A stretch of DNA of 64,000 nt from positions 62,001-126,000 of the forward strand of contig NZ_QEWO01000004.1 of the NCBI RefSeq assembly GCF_003402235.1. Reading direction: 5' to 3'. Both the position numbers and the translations under genes were made by a program. Below are positions 18,496 to 26,311 of the stretch, in pieces (the stretch's first letter is position 1; each line of letters opens with the position of its first letter). The notes beneath the pieces were generated by a model. It ran no database searches. It saw only the letters and a program-made list of their open reading frames with translations, and was not told the origin of the DNA. The stretch is from Parahaliea mediterranea. Lineage in GTDB: Bacteria; Pseudomonadota; Gammaproteobacteria; Pseudomonadales; Halieaceae.

Positions 18496-20174
18496 GGCAG
18501 GCGTCTCAGCTTGGACGCGAGCGCAGGGGGCTGACAGGCGGCGGGATCCGCGGTCTGTTGCAGAAGAGTCACAAGCGCCTCCTCTGAAAGCCGAGCTTCA
18601 TTGCGCCACAGGATCACTTCGGGCCGGTCAAAAACCTGCCGCGTTTCCTCCCAGCCGAGCCCGGGGGCAAACAGGGCACCAAACATACTTCGGCGCTCGA
18701 ACCTCAGCGCTGGCGCAAAACCCAGTTCGCCGTCCGCCAATGCTGCGTAATAGCTGCATATCACGGGGGCGGATTGACGCAAGCGGGGCAGCACCGCCCA
18801 GTTGCGACGACTGGCGATCAGCAGCCATCCAGCCCGCGATAGAGGTTCAGCCAGCGCACGGGGCGATATCTCCGCCGCGGTAAGGGGGAGTGTCAGGACA
18901 GCCATATCAGCGGTCTGCGCCAGATCATGCGGTTCGATGGCAACGACCTCGTTGGGCAGTGCGCGCGCCAGCAAGGCGCTCTCTGCCAGGATGCGTGCAT
19001 CGCGACTCCAGTAGATCGACGCCTGGTCGATGCCGGCCATGAGTATCAGTCCCAGGGCGCAGCAGCCCAGCCCACGGACAGTTTGACTGCGGGGATGTTG
19101 AACACATCTCCCCAGTGCCGTAGCAGCCAGCAACAGCAGTATGGGTACAATTGGAGCGAGGTAGCGGAAAAATTTTGCTTCCCACCCAACAACAATCGCG
19201 GCGTAGCAGGCAGCGAAGGCCAGCCCGGGGGCTGTGTACCGCCACCCCCGTTGCGACATCCCCAACAGGCCCAGCAGCGCCAGGGGCAAACCGACCCAGG
19301 CCAACGACGAAGCGAGTTGTGTCAATTCAAACCCGCCCGCCGATACCCCTTCAAATTGCGCAACCCAGAACGCCGGCTGCGTGCCCGTCACAATGGCGCT
19401 TTCGTGTCGCATAACGGCCAGCCACTCATCGGTCGCCAGCCACAGCGATGGCGCAGACAACAGGGCAAGCCCCGCCGTCAGCAGCACGCCGGCTGCCACC
19501 AGCCGCCACCGAGCGCGATCGACCCGCCCCCCCAGCACCAGAGCTGCCAGTGGAATGATTGACAGCATGATCGCCGTGGTCTTGAAGCCAAAGCCAATCC
19601 CCAGAAGGGACGCCGACCAGAGCATCATGCGACGATCCGTGATCTGGCCGGCCAGCCAGCGCGCCGCGACAAGCCATAACACCATAACCAGCAGCACCAA
19701 CACGGATTCGGTGGTACCGAAATGCGCCCATTGCACCAGTGGTGCAGAACCGGCAAAGGCCGCTGCCGCCACCAGCCCCGCGACCTGACCTGTGATCAGT
19801 CGCGCCAGGGCGGCCGCAACGGGGATAGTCGCCACCGACACCAGGGCCGATAGCCAGCGAGCACTAAGGGTCAGGCAAGCCTGGTCGGCGCTGTCGCAAA
19901 AGGGCAGCGACAACAAGCGCGGCAACCAGAGTGCCAGGTCGTTGTAAGCGTGAAAGGAGGGGATGACCGATCCCGCAGGCCACAGTTCCAGCGCAGCCCT
20001 GACCAGGTTGCCCTCATCAGGGTGCAGTCCACGCCCCTCATCCCAATTCAGCCCGATCAGCCGCAACATCAATCCGAACAGCGTCAGGGCGATCAGGAAA
20101 CACTGATAGCGCGTGTTATTCAAAGTACTCAGATCCCGACTCTGGCGGGCACAAACAAGAGCAGCGGAACACAC
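18492..20174 (-). CDS. Glycosyltransferase family 39 (PMT_2-type) membrane protein
   Basis: A 560-residue GT-C-type enzyme. The first outer loop carries the acidic catalytic motif in LNWDEGRGLHPDEGN; the next helices contain AALARLITGQVAGLVAAAAF and similar hydrophobic repeats, and a soluble C-terminal part begins around residue 400. Relatives use polyprenyl-phosphate sugars made by GT2 enzymes as donors and act on the periplasmic side. The longest start is GTG 20174, and a TTG 16 codons later would be nearer the conserved sequence, so the start is uncertain. It is coupled to the DUF2298 gene downstream. Confidence 0.82.
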   Translation of the reverse strand: MCSAALVCARQSRDLSTLNNTRYQCFLIALTLFGLMLRLIGLNWDEGRGLHPDEGNLVRAALELWPAGSVIPSFHAYNDLALWLPRLLSLPFCDSADQACLTLSARWLSALVSVATIPVAAALARLITGQVAGLVAAAAFAGSAPLVQWAHFGTTESVLVLLVMVLWLVAARWLAGQITDRRMMLWSASLLGIGFGFKTTAIMLSIIPLAALVLGGRVDRARWRLVAAGVLLTAGLALLSAPSLWLATDEWLAVMRHESAIVTGTQPAFWVAQFEGVSAGGFELTQLASSLAWVGLPLALLGLLGMSQRGWRYTAPGLAFAACYAAIVVGWEAKFFRYLAPIVPILLLLAATALGRCVQHPRSQTVRGLGCCALGLILMAGIDQASIYWSRDARILAESALLARALPNEVVAIEPHDLAQTADMAVLTLPLTAAEISPRALAEPLSRAGWLLIASRRNWAVLPRLRQSAPVICSYYAALADGELGFAPALRFERRSMFGALFAPGLGWEETRQVFDRPEVILWRNEARLSEEALVTLLQQTADPAACQPPALASKLRRLP

Positions 20175-20371
20175 ATAAGAAAGATGCCAGCGCGTTTTGC
20201 ACCCAGCGGAAGCTCATTCACACACGTCTGATTATTTCGCTATCCTAGCATGAAAGAAGGTACTGGCAATCTAACCCGGCGCCAGCACACGGAGTGCGAT
20301 CCAACTGGCAGGCTTTACAGGATCGGGAAGAGGCAGCGGAAGACAGGTCAGACAATTTGAACGAGGATCAT

Positions 20372-21532
20372 ATGCGACGGGGGGTTCTGTTGTGCCTTTG
20401 CTATTACCTGCCGAATATCTCGGGCCTGACTCTCGCGGCACGGGAACAGGCTCGCTTTCTGTCGAGCAAGGGATACCCGGTACAGGTACTGACATCGCGC
20501 GCCCCGGGACAAGCTGCCTGCGAGACCCAGGGTGAAATCCAGATCAACCGCAGTTACACACCAGGCCGGCTGGGCAAGGCGCCCATCATGCCGTTCCTCG
20601 CCCGTGACGCCTGGCTGGCGACAAAAGATGTCAGCGTTGTTGTGATCCATTTACCCCACCCGAATGCCGCGATTCTGACCCTTATCTCTCGCCTGCGAGG
20701 GCGCCAGGTTTTGCTGCACTATCACTGCTCCCTCTCACGCAAGGGGTTGGCGGCGCAGGTATTGAGAGTTCTGACGGCCGTCCCGCATATTCTGGCGGGA
20801 TGGCTGGCTGGGAAGGTGCAGGTGGTGTCGGAGGACTATGCCCGCCAGTCGGTTTTTTGCCGCCTCTTCTGGCACAAGTTACGATTTGCCCCTCCGCCCG
20901 TTCCGGCCGATTTTCTGGAACCTGTCGAGGCACCTGCAACCCGGCATGCCCCACTACGTGTCGGTTTTGTCGGCAGGCTTGCCCGACAAAAAAACCTGCC
21001 GCTGCTATTTCTGGCCTTTCGTCAACTGTGCCAGCGGATGACTCAGCCGGTTGTGCTCGAACTGGTCGGGCCAAGTGACCATGTCATAGGGGAGGCGGGC
21101 GTATCCTCACTGTTATCCATGGCAGAAGCTCTCGGTTGCGACATCCGGTATCGCGGCGTGCTACCGGACCAATCCTTGCGTCATTTTTACCGGGAAACAG
21201 ACCTGCTGGTGCTGCCGAGTTCTGATCGTCAGGAATCCTTCGGACTGGTTCAGGTGGAGGCCATGGTGCAGGGCGTTCCCGTGGTCGCGCTGGATCTGCC
21301 CGGCATACGGGAACCGATCAGACAAACTGGTATGGGCTTACTGGTGGCGACCCATTCTGCGACAGCACTGTGTCAGGCCATGCTAACGGTATTGACCGAG
21401 GGACCACCACAGCGCCTACCCCCAGAGGAGATCAGGCGATTGTTCGCGGCAGAGGTCAGTTGCGCACCGATTTTGCAGCTTCTTGCATCCGATCAATCCC
21501 CGGCTAGCGCGGATTTGAGAAACTCGGCATAG
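20372..21532 (+). CDS. Glycosyltransferase family 4 (GT-B)
   Basis: A 386-residue cytoplasmic or membrane-attached glycosyltransferase. The acceptor half begins CLCYYLPNISGLTLAAREQA, and the donor half has GFVGRLARQKNLP and the EX7E motif ESFGLVQVE near residue 288, followed by AMVQGVPVVALD. Retaining GT4 enzymes transfer a sugar from a nucleotide donor, commonly in lipopolysaccharide or exopolysaccharide assembly. ATG 20372 is preceded by GAGGA; an upstream in-frame GTG at 20294 lacks a ribosome site. The 3' end overlaps the convergent GT39 gene by 40 bp. Confidence 0.85.
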   Translation: MRRGVLLCLCYYLPNISGLTLAAREQARFLSSKGYPVQVLTSRAPGQAACETQGEIQINRSYTPGRLGKAPIMPFLARDAWLATKDVSVVVIHLPHPNAAILTLISRLRGRQVLLHYHCSLSRKGLAAQVLRVLTAVPHILAGWLAGKVQVVSEDYARQSVFCRLFWHKLRFAPPPVPADFLEPVEAPATRHAPLRVGFVGRLARQKNLPLLFLAFRQLCQRMTQPVVLELVGPSDHVIGEAGVSSLLSMAEALGCDIRYRGVLPDQSLRHFYRETDLLVLPSSDRQESFGLVQVEAMVQGVPVVALDLPGIREPIRQTGMGLLVATHSATALCQAMLTVLTEGPPQRLPPEEIRRLFAAEVSCAPILQLLASDQSPASADLRNSA

Positions 21533-23238
21533 ACCAGCGGATCGTAGCAGGAGTCGCGACGGAAAATCCTGACCTGTGGATGGTCGTAAATACGCCAGGG
21601 TTCTTGCGACCAGGCATCCCGAAAAGGCAAGCCCGGCAGCGGGTAGCCGCGATCAATGGCCAAGACCAGGGAGAAACAGGCCTCACCCGAGAACAAGGCC
21701 CGATAGTGTGCTGCGGTCATGGGGAAGCGCTCTGGCAGACGCGGCATGACAGCAAACTGACGCTCGGACGACAGTATCAAAAAATCGGTCCGCGCTAGCA
21801 GCTCCGCCATCCGCTGCGCCTTTTCCGGGCCGTCGGGGTCGGTGATTCCCAAAGTCTGCAAAACAAACCAGTCGTCATGTGAAGGCCAGCGATAGGGCTC
21901 CCCCGGCGCGGGCGCGATGATCGCGGGCAGGGGCTCGTCCCAGATGGTTTCGTTGGTCAGAACGGTTCCCCTCGGCAGCGCCCACAGCCAATGCGACGCT
22001 ACAACCCGTGGATGCTGGCCATCGTGCAGCCGAACGACGCCGCCCCCCCACCAGAGCGCACCAGCCAGCGCCATGTAGCTGGCGTACAGGCCAAGTCGCG
22101 GCGGCGCCATTGCCAGTAGCATCGCCATGGGCGCCAGGGCGGGCGCGACATACCGCAACAGGCTGCCGTTATTCACCGTAACGGGGATCAGGAAAAAGGC
22201 CGCAAAAGCGGTCAGGGGAATCGCGGCGGCGGGTGAACAGAGGGTGGGGCGCGCCATCAGCATCAACAGCAATCCCACAGCCACCGGCCCGCTGCCGAAC
22301 AGGGCAAAGTCGCGCAGAAAGGACATGGGGCCATAGCCCGCACTCCATTGCCATCCAGGCGGAAAATCGCTTGCCGTCGCCATGGCCATCAGGGACGAAA
22401 AATCCCCCAGCCAATCCCGCGATGGCCAAAGCCCCCAAACACCGGGCCCCTCAAATGCAAACGGATTGATCAGCCGGAAGCAGATCATGGCAAGCGTCAG
22501 CATCACCGCGCCCGCGGCCAGTGTTTTGTGGATGCTCAAGCCGCCCCGATAGGCCAGTAGCAGTGCGACTGCCCCGGGTAATGCCAGTACTGCCCCGGTG
22601 ATTTTAACGGCCAACGCCAGGCCGCCACCGACGCCGGCCAGTGCGGCCATGGCCAGAGGGCCGACCCCGCCAGTGCGCCCACTAGCCAGCGCCATCAACG
22701 GCACCGTTGACAGGGCGCAGGCTGTTGTCATCCAGACATCGACGGTATAGAAATTGGCCAGCTGCAATGCACTGGGCATGGCGGCGTAAAGGGTCGCGGC
22801 AAACAGTCCCGCCGCGTTCCCTCCCACGAACCGCGCTCCGATAAACACCATCAAAACGCTCAGGGTATCCATGGCCACCGATAGGCAGCGCGCCAGTGCC
22901 ATGAAGGCAAATCCATCGGTAATACCCAGCATCTGTCCGACCAGCACACCAGCTAGCAGTGGCGCCTCGCCATAGACATAGAAGGTGTCACCCAGATGGG
23001 GATTTAGCGGTGAGCTTTCCGAGAACCACCAGTCCGACAGACTCAGCCCACTGTTGGCCGGATCAGACAGTGCACCGAGCATCGCCTGCGCGAGCAAGAA
23101 CATATGCCGCTCATCGGCATGCAACCCGGCATAATCATCCCAGGTGATGCCCATGAGCCGCAGCTGGGCGGCCAGTGCCAGCACCATGATCAGCGCCAGA
23201 GCGGTCTGCCCCCGGTTGTTATCGAAGGTGAAGCGCAT
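21493..23238 (-). CDS. Second glycosyltransferase family 39-like membrane protein
   Basis: A 581-residue protein built like the other GT39 in the cluster: an N-terminal helix, then the acidic loop WDDYAGLHADERHMF, a row of hydrophobic helices, and a periplasmic C-terminal part with tyrosine- and proline-rich segments. The two GT39 proteins share layout but are clearly divergent copies. It probably uses a polyprenyl-linked sugar donor; the acceptor is unknown. The ATG at 23238 has no obvious ribosome site. The 3' end overlaps the GT4 gene on the opposite strand. Confidence 0.8.
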   Translation of the reverse strand: MRFTFDNNRGQTALALIMVLALAAQLRLMGITWDDYAGLHADERHMFLLAQAMLGALSDPANSGLSLSDWWFSESSPLNPHLGDTFYVYGEAPLLAGVLVGQMLGITDGFAFMALARCLSVAMDTLSVLMVFIGARFVGGNAAGLFAATLYAAMPSALQLANFYTVDVWMTTACALSTVPLMALASGRTGGVGPLAMAALAGVGGGLALAVKITGAVLALPGAVALLLAYRGGLSIHKTLAAGAVMLTLAMICFRLINPFAFEGPGVWGLWPSRDWLGDFSSLMAMATASDFPPGWQWSAGYGPMSFLRDFALFGSGPVAVGLLLMLMARPTLCSPAAAIPLTAFAAFFLIPVTVNNGSLLRYVAPALAPMAMLLAMAPPRLGLYASYMALAGALWWGGGVVRLHDGQHPRVVASHWLWALPRGTVLTNETIWDEPLPAIIAPAPGEPYRWPSHDDWFVLQTLGITDPDGPEKAQRMAELLARTDFLILSSERQFAVMPRLPERFPMTAAHYRALFSGEACFSLVLAIDRGYPLPGLPFRDAWSQEPWRIYDHPQVRIFRRDSCYDPLVYAEFLKSALAGD

Positions 23239-23485
23239 GCGTATTGCCAGATGCTCTAGTGGAGATCAAAAATCACTGCCTGCCCAGACACTGGATGTGC
23301 CAGGTCGCGGTACTCAAGATCGGCGAACTGAATGCCCGCTTGCACTGACGGTATATAAACACGCCGCGGTCACAATGAGAATAACCAGCCGGGATTGGCC
23401 GCGAGCCAGGGAATAGCAACTGCGTTGCGCCTTCTCGGCGCTTACGCTACTTTACGGGCAAAACAGCCAGCAAAAAGGCACATAC

Positions 23486-23947
23486 ATGGGCGTGAAAACC
23501 ACCATATACGGGGCGTTGGGGGTGGCGACAGTGGCCTTATCCCTGGCCGCGATGCAGGCAACCGCCGGCACCACCTACTACCGCTGGCAGGATGAGCGGG
23601 GCAACCTTGTGCACAGCGACCGGCCGCCGCCACAGGGCGTATCCTACGAAGTGATCTCTACTGGCGGCCAATTCAAACGGGATGTACCCGCCGACGAGGG
23701 CGCCGTCCCCCGGGAGGTCAACCCCAGCATCGACAACCGCTTCGATAAGAAGGCGGTCAAGACCAAAGAACAGATCAAGAAGAACCCGGAGGTGTGCGAC
23801 CGGGCCCGGGAAAATCTCACCACGCTGGAAACCTGGGACGAGGTCAATGTGAAGGACGACCAGGGCGACATTCGCGCCCTAAGCGCCGAGGAAAAAGAAC
23901 AGCGCAAGGAAGAGGCCAAGCGTCAGATTGCGCTGCATTGTGACTAG
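23486..23947 (+). CDS. DUF4124 domain-containing exported protein
   Basis: A 153-residue protein with a signal peptide (residues 1-27, ending MQATAG) followed directly by the DUF4124 core TTYYRWQDERGNLVHSDRPP, a short domain common in proteobacterial periplasmic proteins of unknown role. The rest is charged and probably helical (KEQIKKNPEVCDRARENL and EEKEQRKEEAKRQIALHCD) with two cysteines. GTG at 23492 is an alternative start. It lies between the glycan cluster and the cytochrome gene without obvious functional links. Confidence 0.8.
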   Translation: MGVKTTIYGALGVATVALSLAAMQATAGTTYYRWQDERGNLVHSDRPPPQGVSYEVISTGGQFKRDVPADEGAVPREVNPSIDNRFDKKAVKTKEQIKKNPEVCDRARENLTTLETWDEVNVKDDQGDIRALSAEEKEQRKEEAKRQIALHCD

Positions 23948-23965
23948 CGGGCGTCACTTGCCCGC
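23947..23965 (+). terminator. Hairpin after the DUF4124 gene
   Basis: GCGGGC and GCCCGC pair around a 7-base loop, beginning at the last base of the stop codon. It sits between two convergent genes and could end transcription from either side. No T tract follows. Confidence 0.4.
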
Positions 23966-23989
23966 CCTGCCCGCCGGCAGAACCCGCCA

Positions 23990-25084
23990 TTACTGCTTCG
24001 TCGTCGTCTCGCCGCCGGCAATCAGGTAGGGATAGCCCTGGTTCATCCAGCCAAAAATGCCTTCATAGAGCACCGCTGTGCGGGTGTAGCCCAGCTCTCC
24101 AAGCTGCTTGACCACGTAGTCTGCCGCCGCACGCGGACAGGCGCAGTAGGCAACAATCATCACGTCTTTAGGCAGGTCCTGGGTCTTGTCTTCCAGTTCG
24201 CTGTAATACGGGAAGGGAATGGAGCCGGCGATATGGGCGCGCTGCCAGGCCGATACCGCACGGGTATCCAGCAGGATCATTCTCTTGTTGGCCTGCAGGG
24301 CCTCGAACAGGGATTCCGATGACACATACTGCCCGTCCATCAGTTCGAAATCGGGGTCTTCACCCTGGGGATTTAGCACGTACTCATCGGGCGTTGGCAG
24401 GGCCTGCAGCACGGTTTTCTCCGGCGCCAGTTCAGCGGCCCAGCTGCGGATAAACGCGGTAACGTTGTCGATATCGGCAGCCGACAGTTGCGTGCCAAAG
24501 GAAGGCATCGGCGTGCCCTCACGCCCGAACTCAATCGCATAGCGAATAAATTCATCCGTGTTGTGCGCCAGCGCCGAGGCATTGCTCAACGCAGGCGCGG
24601 TAACCCCCTCGCCCCCGCTACCGTGGCAGGTGGCGCAATGCTGGGCATACACCGACTTGCCCTGCTGGGCATCGCCAGCCACCGGCTCCCGGGACAGCTT
24701 GAGGGGATGGTCCAGGCCCGACTGCTGGAACAGCCAGTAGGTCAGGTGCTTAATTTGCTCAAGCGTCATCGGCCCGCCCACTTCGTCCAGATAACCGGCC
24801 ATCGGTGTGCCCAGGCGGCCATAGGAAATGGGCAATGCCAAGCCCATGGGCACACCGGTAGCCATGAGGCTAGGGCTGCGCAGCGAGGGGGCATGGTCAT
24901 TAACATGGCCCTGGCGATCCGCTCCGTGGCAGAGGGCGCAGTATTTCTGGTAGTTGGCGGCAGCTTCGTCTGCCTGTTCCTCGGTGAGCGCTTTCGGCGG
25001 CTCCGCCTGCTCGTAGATACGCTCGGCGAATGCGGGCAGTGCACTCATCGCCATCATTAACGGTATGACAATCCATTGCATCAT
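23990..25084 (-). CDS. Dihaem cytochrome c fused to a rhodanese domain, exported
   Basis: A 364-residue fusion. After a signal peptide (MMQWIVIPLMMAMSALPAFA) come two class I cytochrome c modules with haem sites Cys50-x-x-Cys53-His54 (YCALCHGADR) and HCATCHGSGG around residue 150. The C-terminal third is a rhodanese: MILLDTRAVSAWQRAHIAGS, the active-site loop VAYCACPRAAADYV with its cysteine, then GYTRTAVLYEGIFGWMNQGYP. The product should carry electrons and handle sulfane sulfur in the periplasm. ATG 25084 has AGGAG nine bases upstream; an in-frame TTG at 25105 is less likely. Neighbouring genes give no sulfur-oxidation context. Confidence 0.87.
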   Translation of the reverse strand: MMQWIVIPLMMAMSALPAFAERIYEQAEPPKALTEEQADEAAANYQKYCALCHGADRQGHVNDHAPSLRSPSLMATGVPMGLALPISYGRLGTPMAGYLDEVGGPMTLEQIKHLTYWLFQQSGLDHPLKLSREPVAGDAQQGKSVYAQHCATCHGSGGEGVTAPALSNASALAHNTDEFIRYAIEFGREGTPMPSFGTQLSAADIDNVTAFIRSWAAELAPEKTVLQALPTPDEYVLNPQGEDPDFELMDGQYVSSESLFEALQANKRMILLDTRAVSAWQRAHIAGSIPFPYYSELEDKTQDLPKDVMIVAYCACPRAAADYVVKQLGELGYTRTAVLYEGIFGWMNQGYPYLIAGGETTTKQ

Positions 25085-25191
25085 AGTCCTACGCTCCTGT
25101 AGCAACCTGTTGCCTAACGATATACAGGAAAATGCGGGTCAGTCTCAAGCGTCTTGATGTTGCGCGGCAATTGCCCGTTGTTCACTCCGGC

Positions 25192-26223
25192 TCATTTACA
25201 CGGCCGCACGACAGGTACATAACCTTGAATTTTCACGAGTTGCAGGTCAACCGGCCTATGATCGCCACGCCCCTCTGGCGTGAGGACTGCGCTGCCGGCG
25301 CCGCGCCAGCTTGCGGTGTAGCGATGCCCACCTTCAATAAAACTGAGGTGGCGCCCATCAATCGCCTGAACGACCGCGCCCTTCACGGGGATGCGATAGG
25401 AATCACAGTGTCGCTCTACAAAGATAGTGTCTTGGCGTTGACTGTTCCGGGAATCAACCACCCGCCACATACCGAGCCAAATATCAGCCTCTGCCTCTGC
25501 CTCTGCTGTTGCCTGGGGCCGCGCGGGCAACTGCGAGACGCTACCGACTGGCAAGCAGGCCGAATCACTGAATAGCTGAAACAGCGTGGCCCCCGCCGTC
25601 ACTGCCAGGCCCAAGGCCAGCCAATGCAGCCGGCCGGATTCAAGCACGCCCGCCAGGAGTTGGTCGCCAGCGAGCAGCAGGTGCATCCAAGGTGCCGCCA
25701 TCAGGCCTGCCAAACCGCCGATGGGAAACAGATACATCAGCTTTCGGCGCTCCTGCGGCGGTATTATGATGCCGGCCTGCTGTAGGCGTTCAGCAATTTG
25801 ATCGTGAATCTCGGCGGGCTTGACGCCCAGGCGACTAAGCTCCTTTTGCAAGACCAGAAGCTCATTGACCAACGGGCAAAAGTCCGCCGCCTGATATTGA
25901 AGAAGTAAGTCGGTGGGGGGAGTGTTGTCGGCAAGTATCGGGATCAACGGTCGATCCGGGTACCTGACGTGAAAGTATTCGATTTCGCGACGTACCCAGT
26001 CTGAGCGCGATGCACTGTGCGTCCAGTAAACCAACAGATGATCCGCGACATCAAGGCCTCGCCGGAGCCCGGCCCGCCATTGAACGCCAGGCTTCAGCGA
26101 TCGATGATCGATAAATACTTGATTGCCAAGCGCCTCCAGCAGCAGGCCAAGACCGGTGACAGCCCGGCGATCAGCACTGCTGTAGGAACAGAATACAGTA
26201 GGGCGGTGCCCGGAATCGTTCAT
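25192..26223 (-). CDS. Membrane-anchored TIR-domain protein
   Basis: A 343-residue protein in three parts. Residues 8-130 form a TIR domain: TVFCSYSSADRRAV, VFIDHRSLKPGVQW, VYWTHSASRSDWVRREIEYF and PLIPILAD. Glu80 in WVRREIE is where NAD-cleaving TIRs carry their catalytic glutamate. Two hydrophobic segments (about 160-215) follow, then an Ala/Glu repeat (AEAEAEAD) and a beta-rich C-terminal region containing GMWRVVD that I do not recognise. Bacterial TIR proteins often act in antiviral abortive defence by consuming NAD. No partner defence gene is adjacent; it stands alone, just downstream of clpB on the same strand. Role is inference. Confidence 0.75.
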   Translation of the reverse strand: MNDSGHRPTVFCSYSSADRRAVTGLGLLLEALGNQVFIDHRSLKPGVQWRAGLRRGLDVADHLLVYWTHSASRSDWVRREIEYFHVRYPDRPLIPILADNTPPTDLLLQYQAADFCPLVNELLVLQKELSRLGVKPAEIHDQIAERLQQAGIIIPPQERRKLMYLFPIGGLAGLMAAPWMHLLLAGDQLLAGVLESGRLHWLALGLAVTAGATLFQLFSDSACLPVGSVSQLPARPQATAEAEAEADIWLGMWRVVDSRNSQRQDTIFVERHCDSYRIPVKGAVVQAIDGRHLSFIEGGHRYTASWRGAGSAVLTPEGRGDHRPVDLQLVKIQGYVPVVRPCK

Positions 26224-26274
26224 GCTCCAGCGCGTCCCTCATAACTTGCTCGACAGACAGAATGAGGATAGCAC

Positions 26275-26300
26275 TCCCGGGGGCACCTGGGCCCCCGGGA
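26275..26300 (-). terminator. Very strong hairpin after clpB
   Basis: A perfect 10-bp stem, TCCCGGGGGC with GCCCCCGGGA, around a 6-base loop begins 11 nt after the clpB stop. It lacks a T tract but should strongly pause transcription between clpB and the TIR gene. Confidence 0.5.
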
Positions 26301-26311
26301 TAGAGCGTGGA

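Noticed and set aside
20294-20371. Longer GTG start of the GT4 gene
   Set aside because: It lacks a ribosome site and the added residues are not like the family; ATG 20372 has GAGGA.
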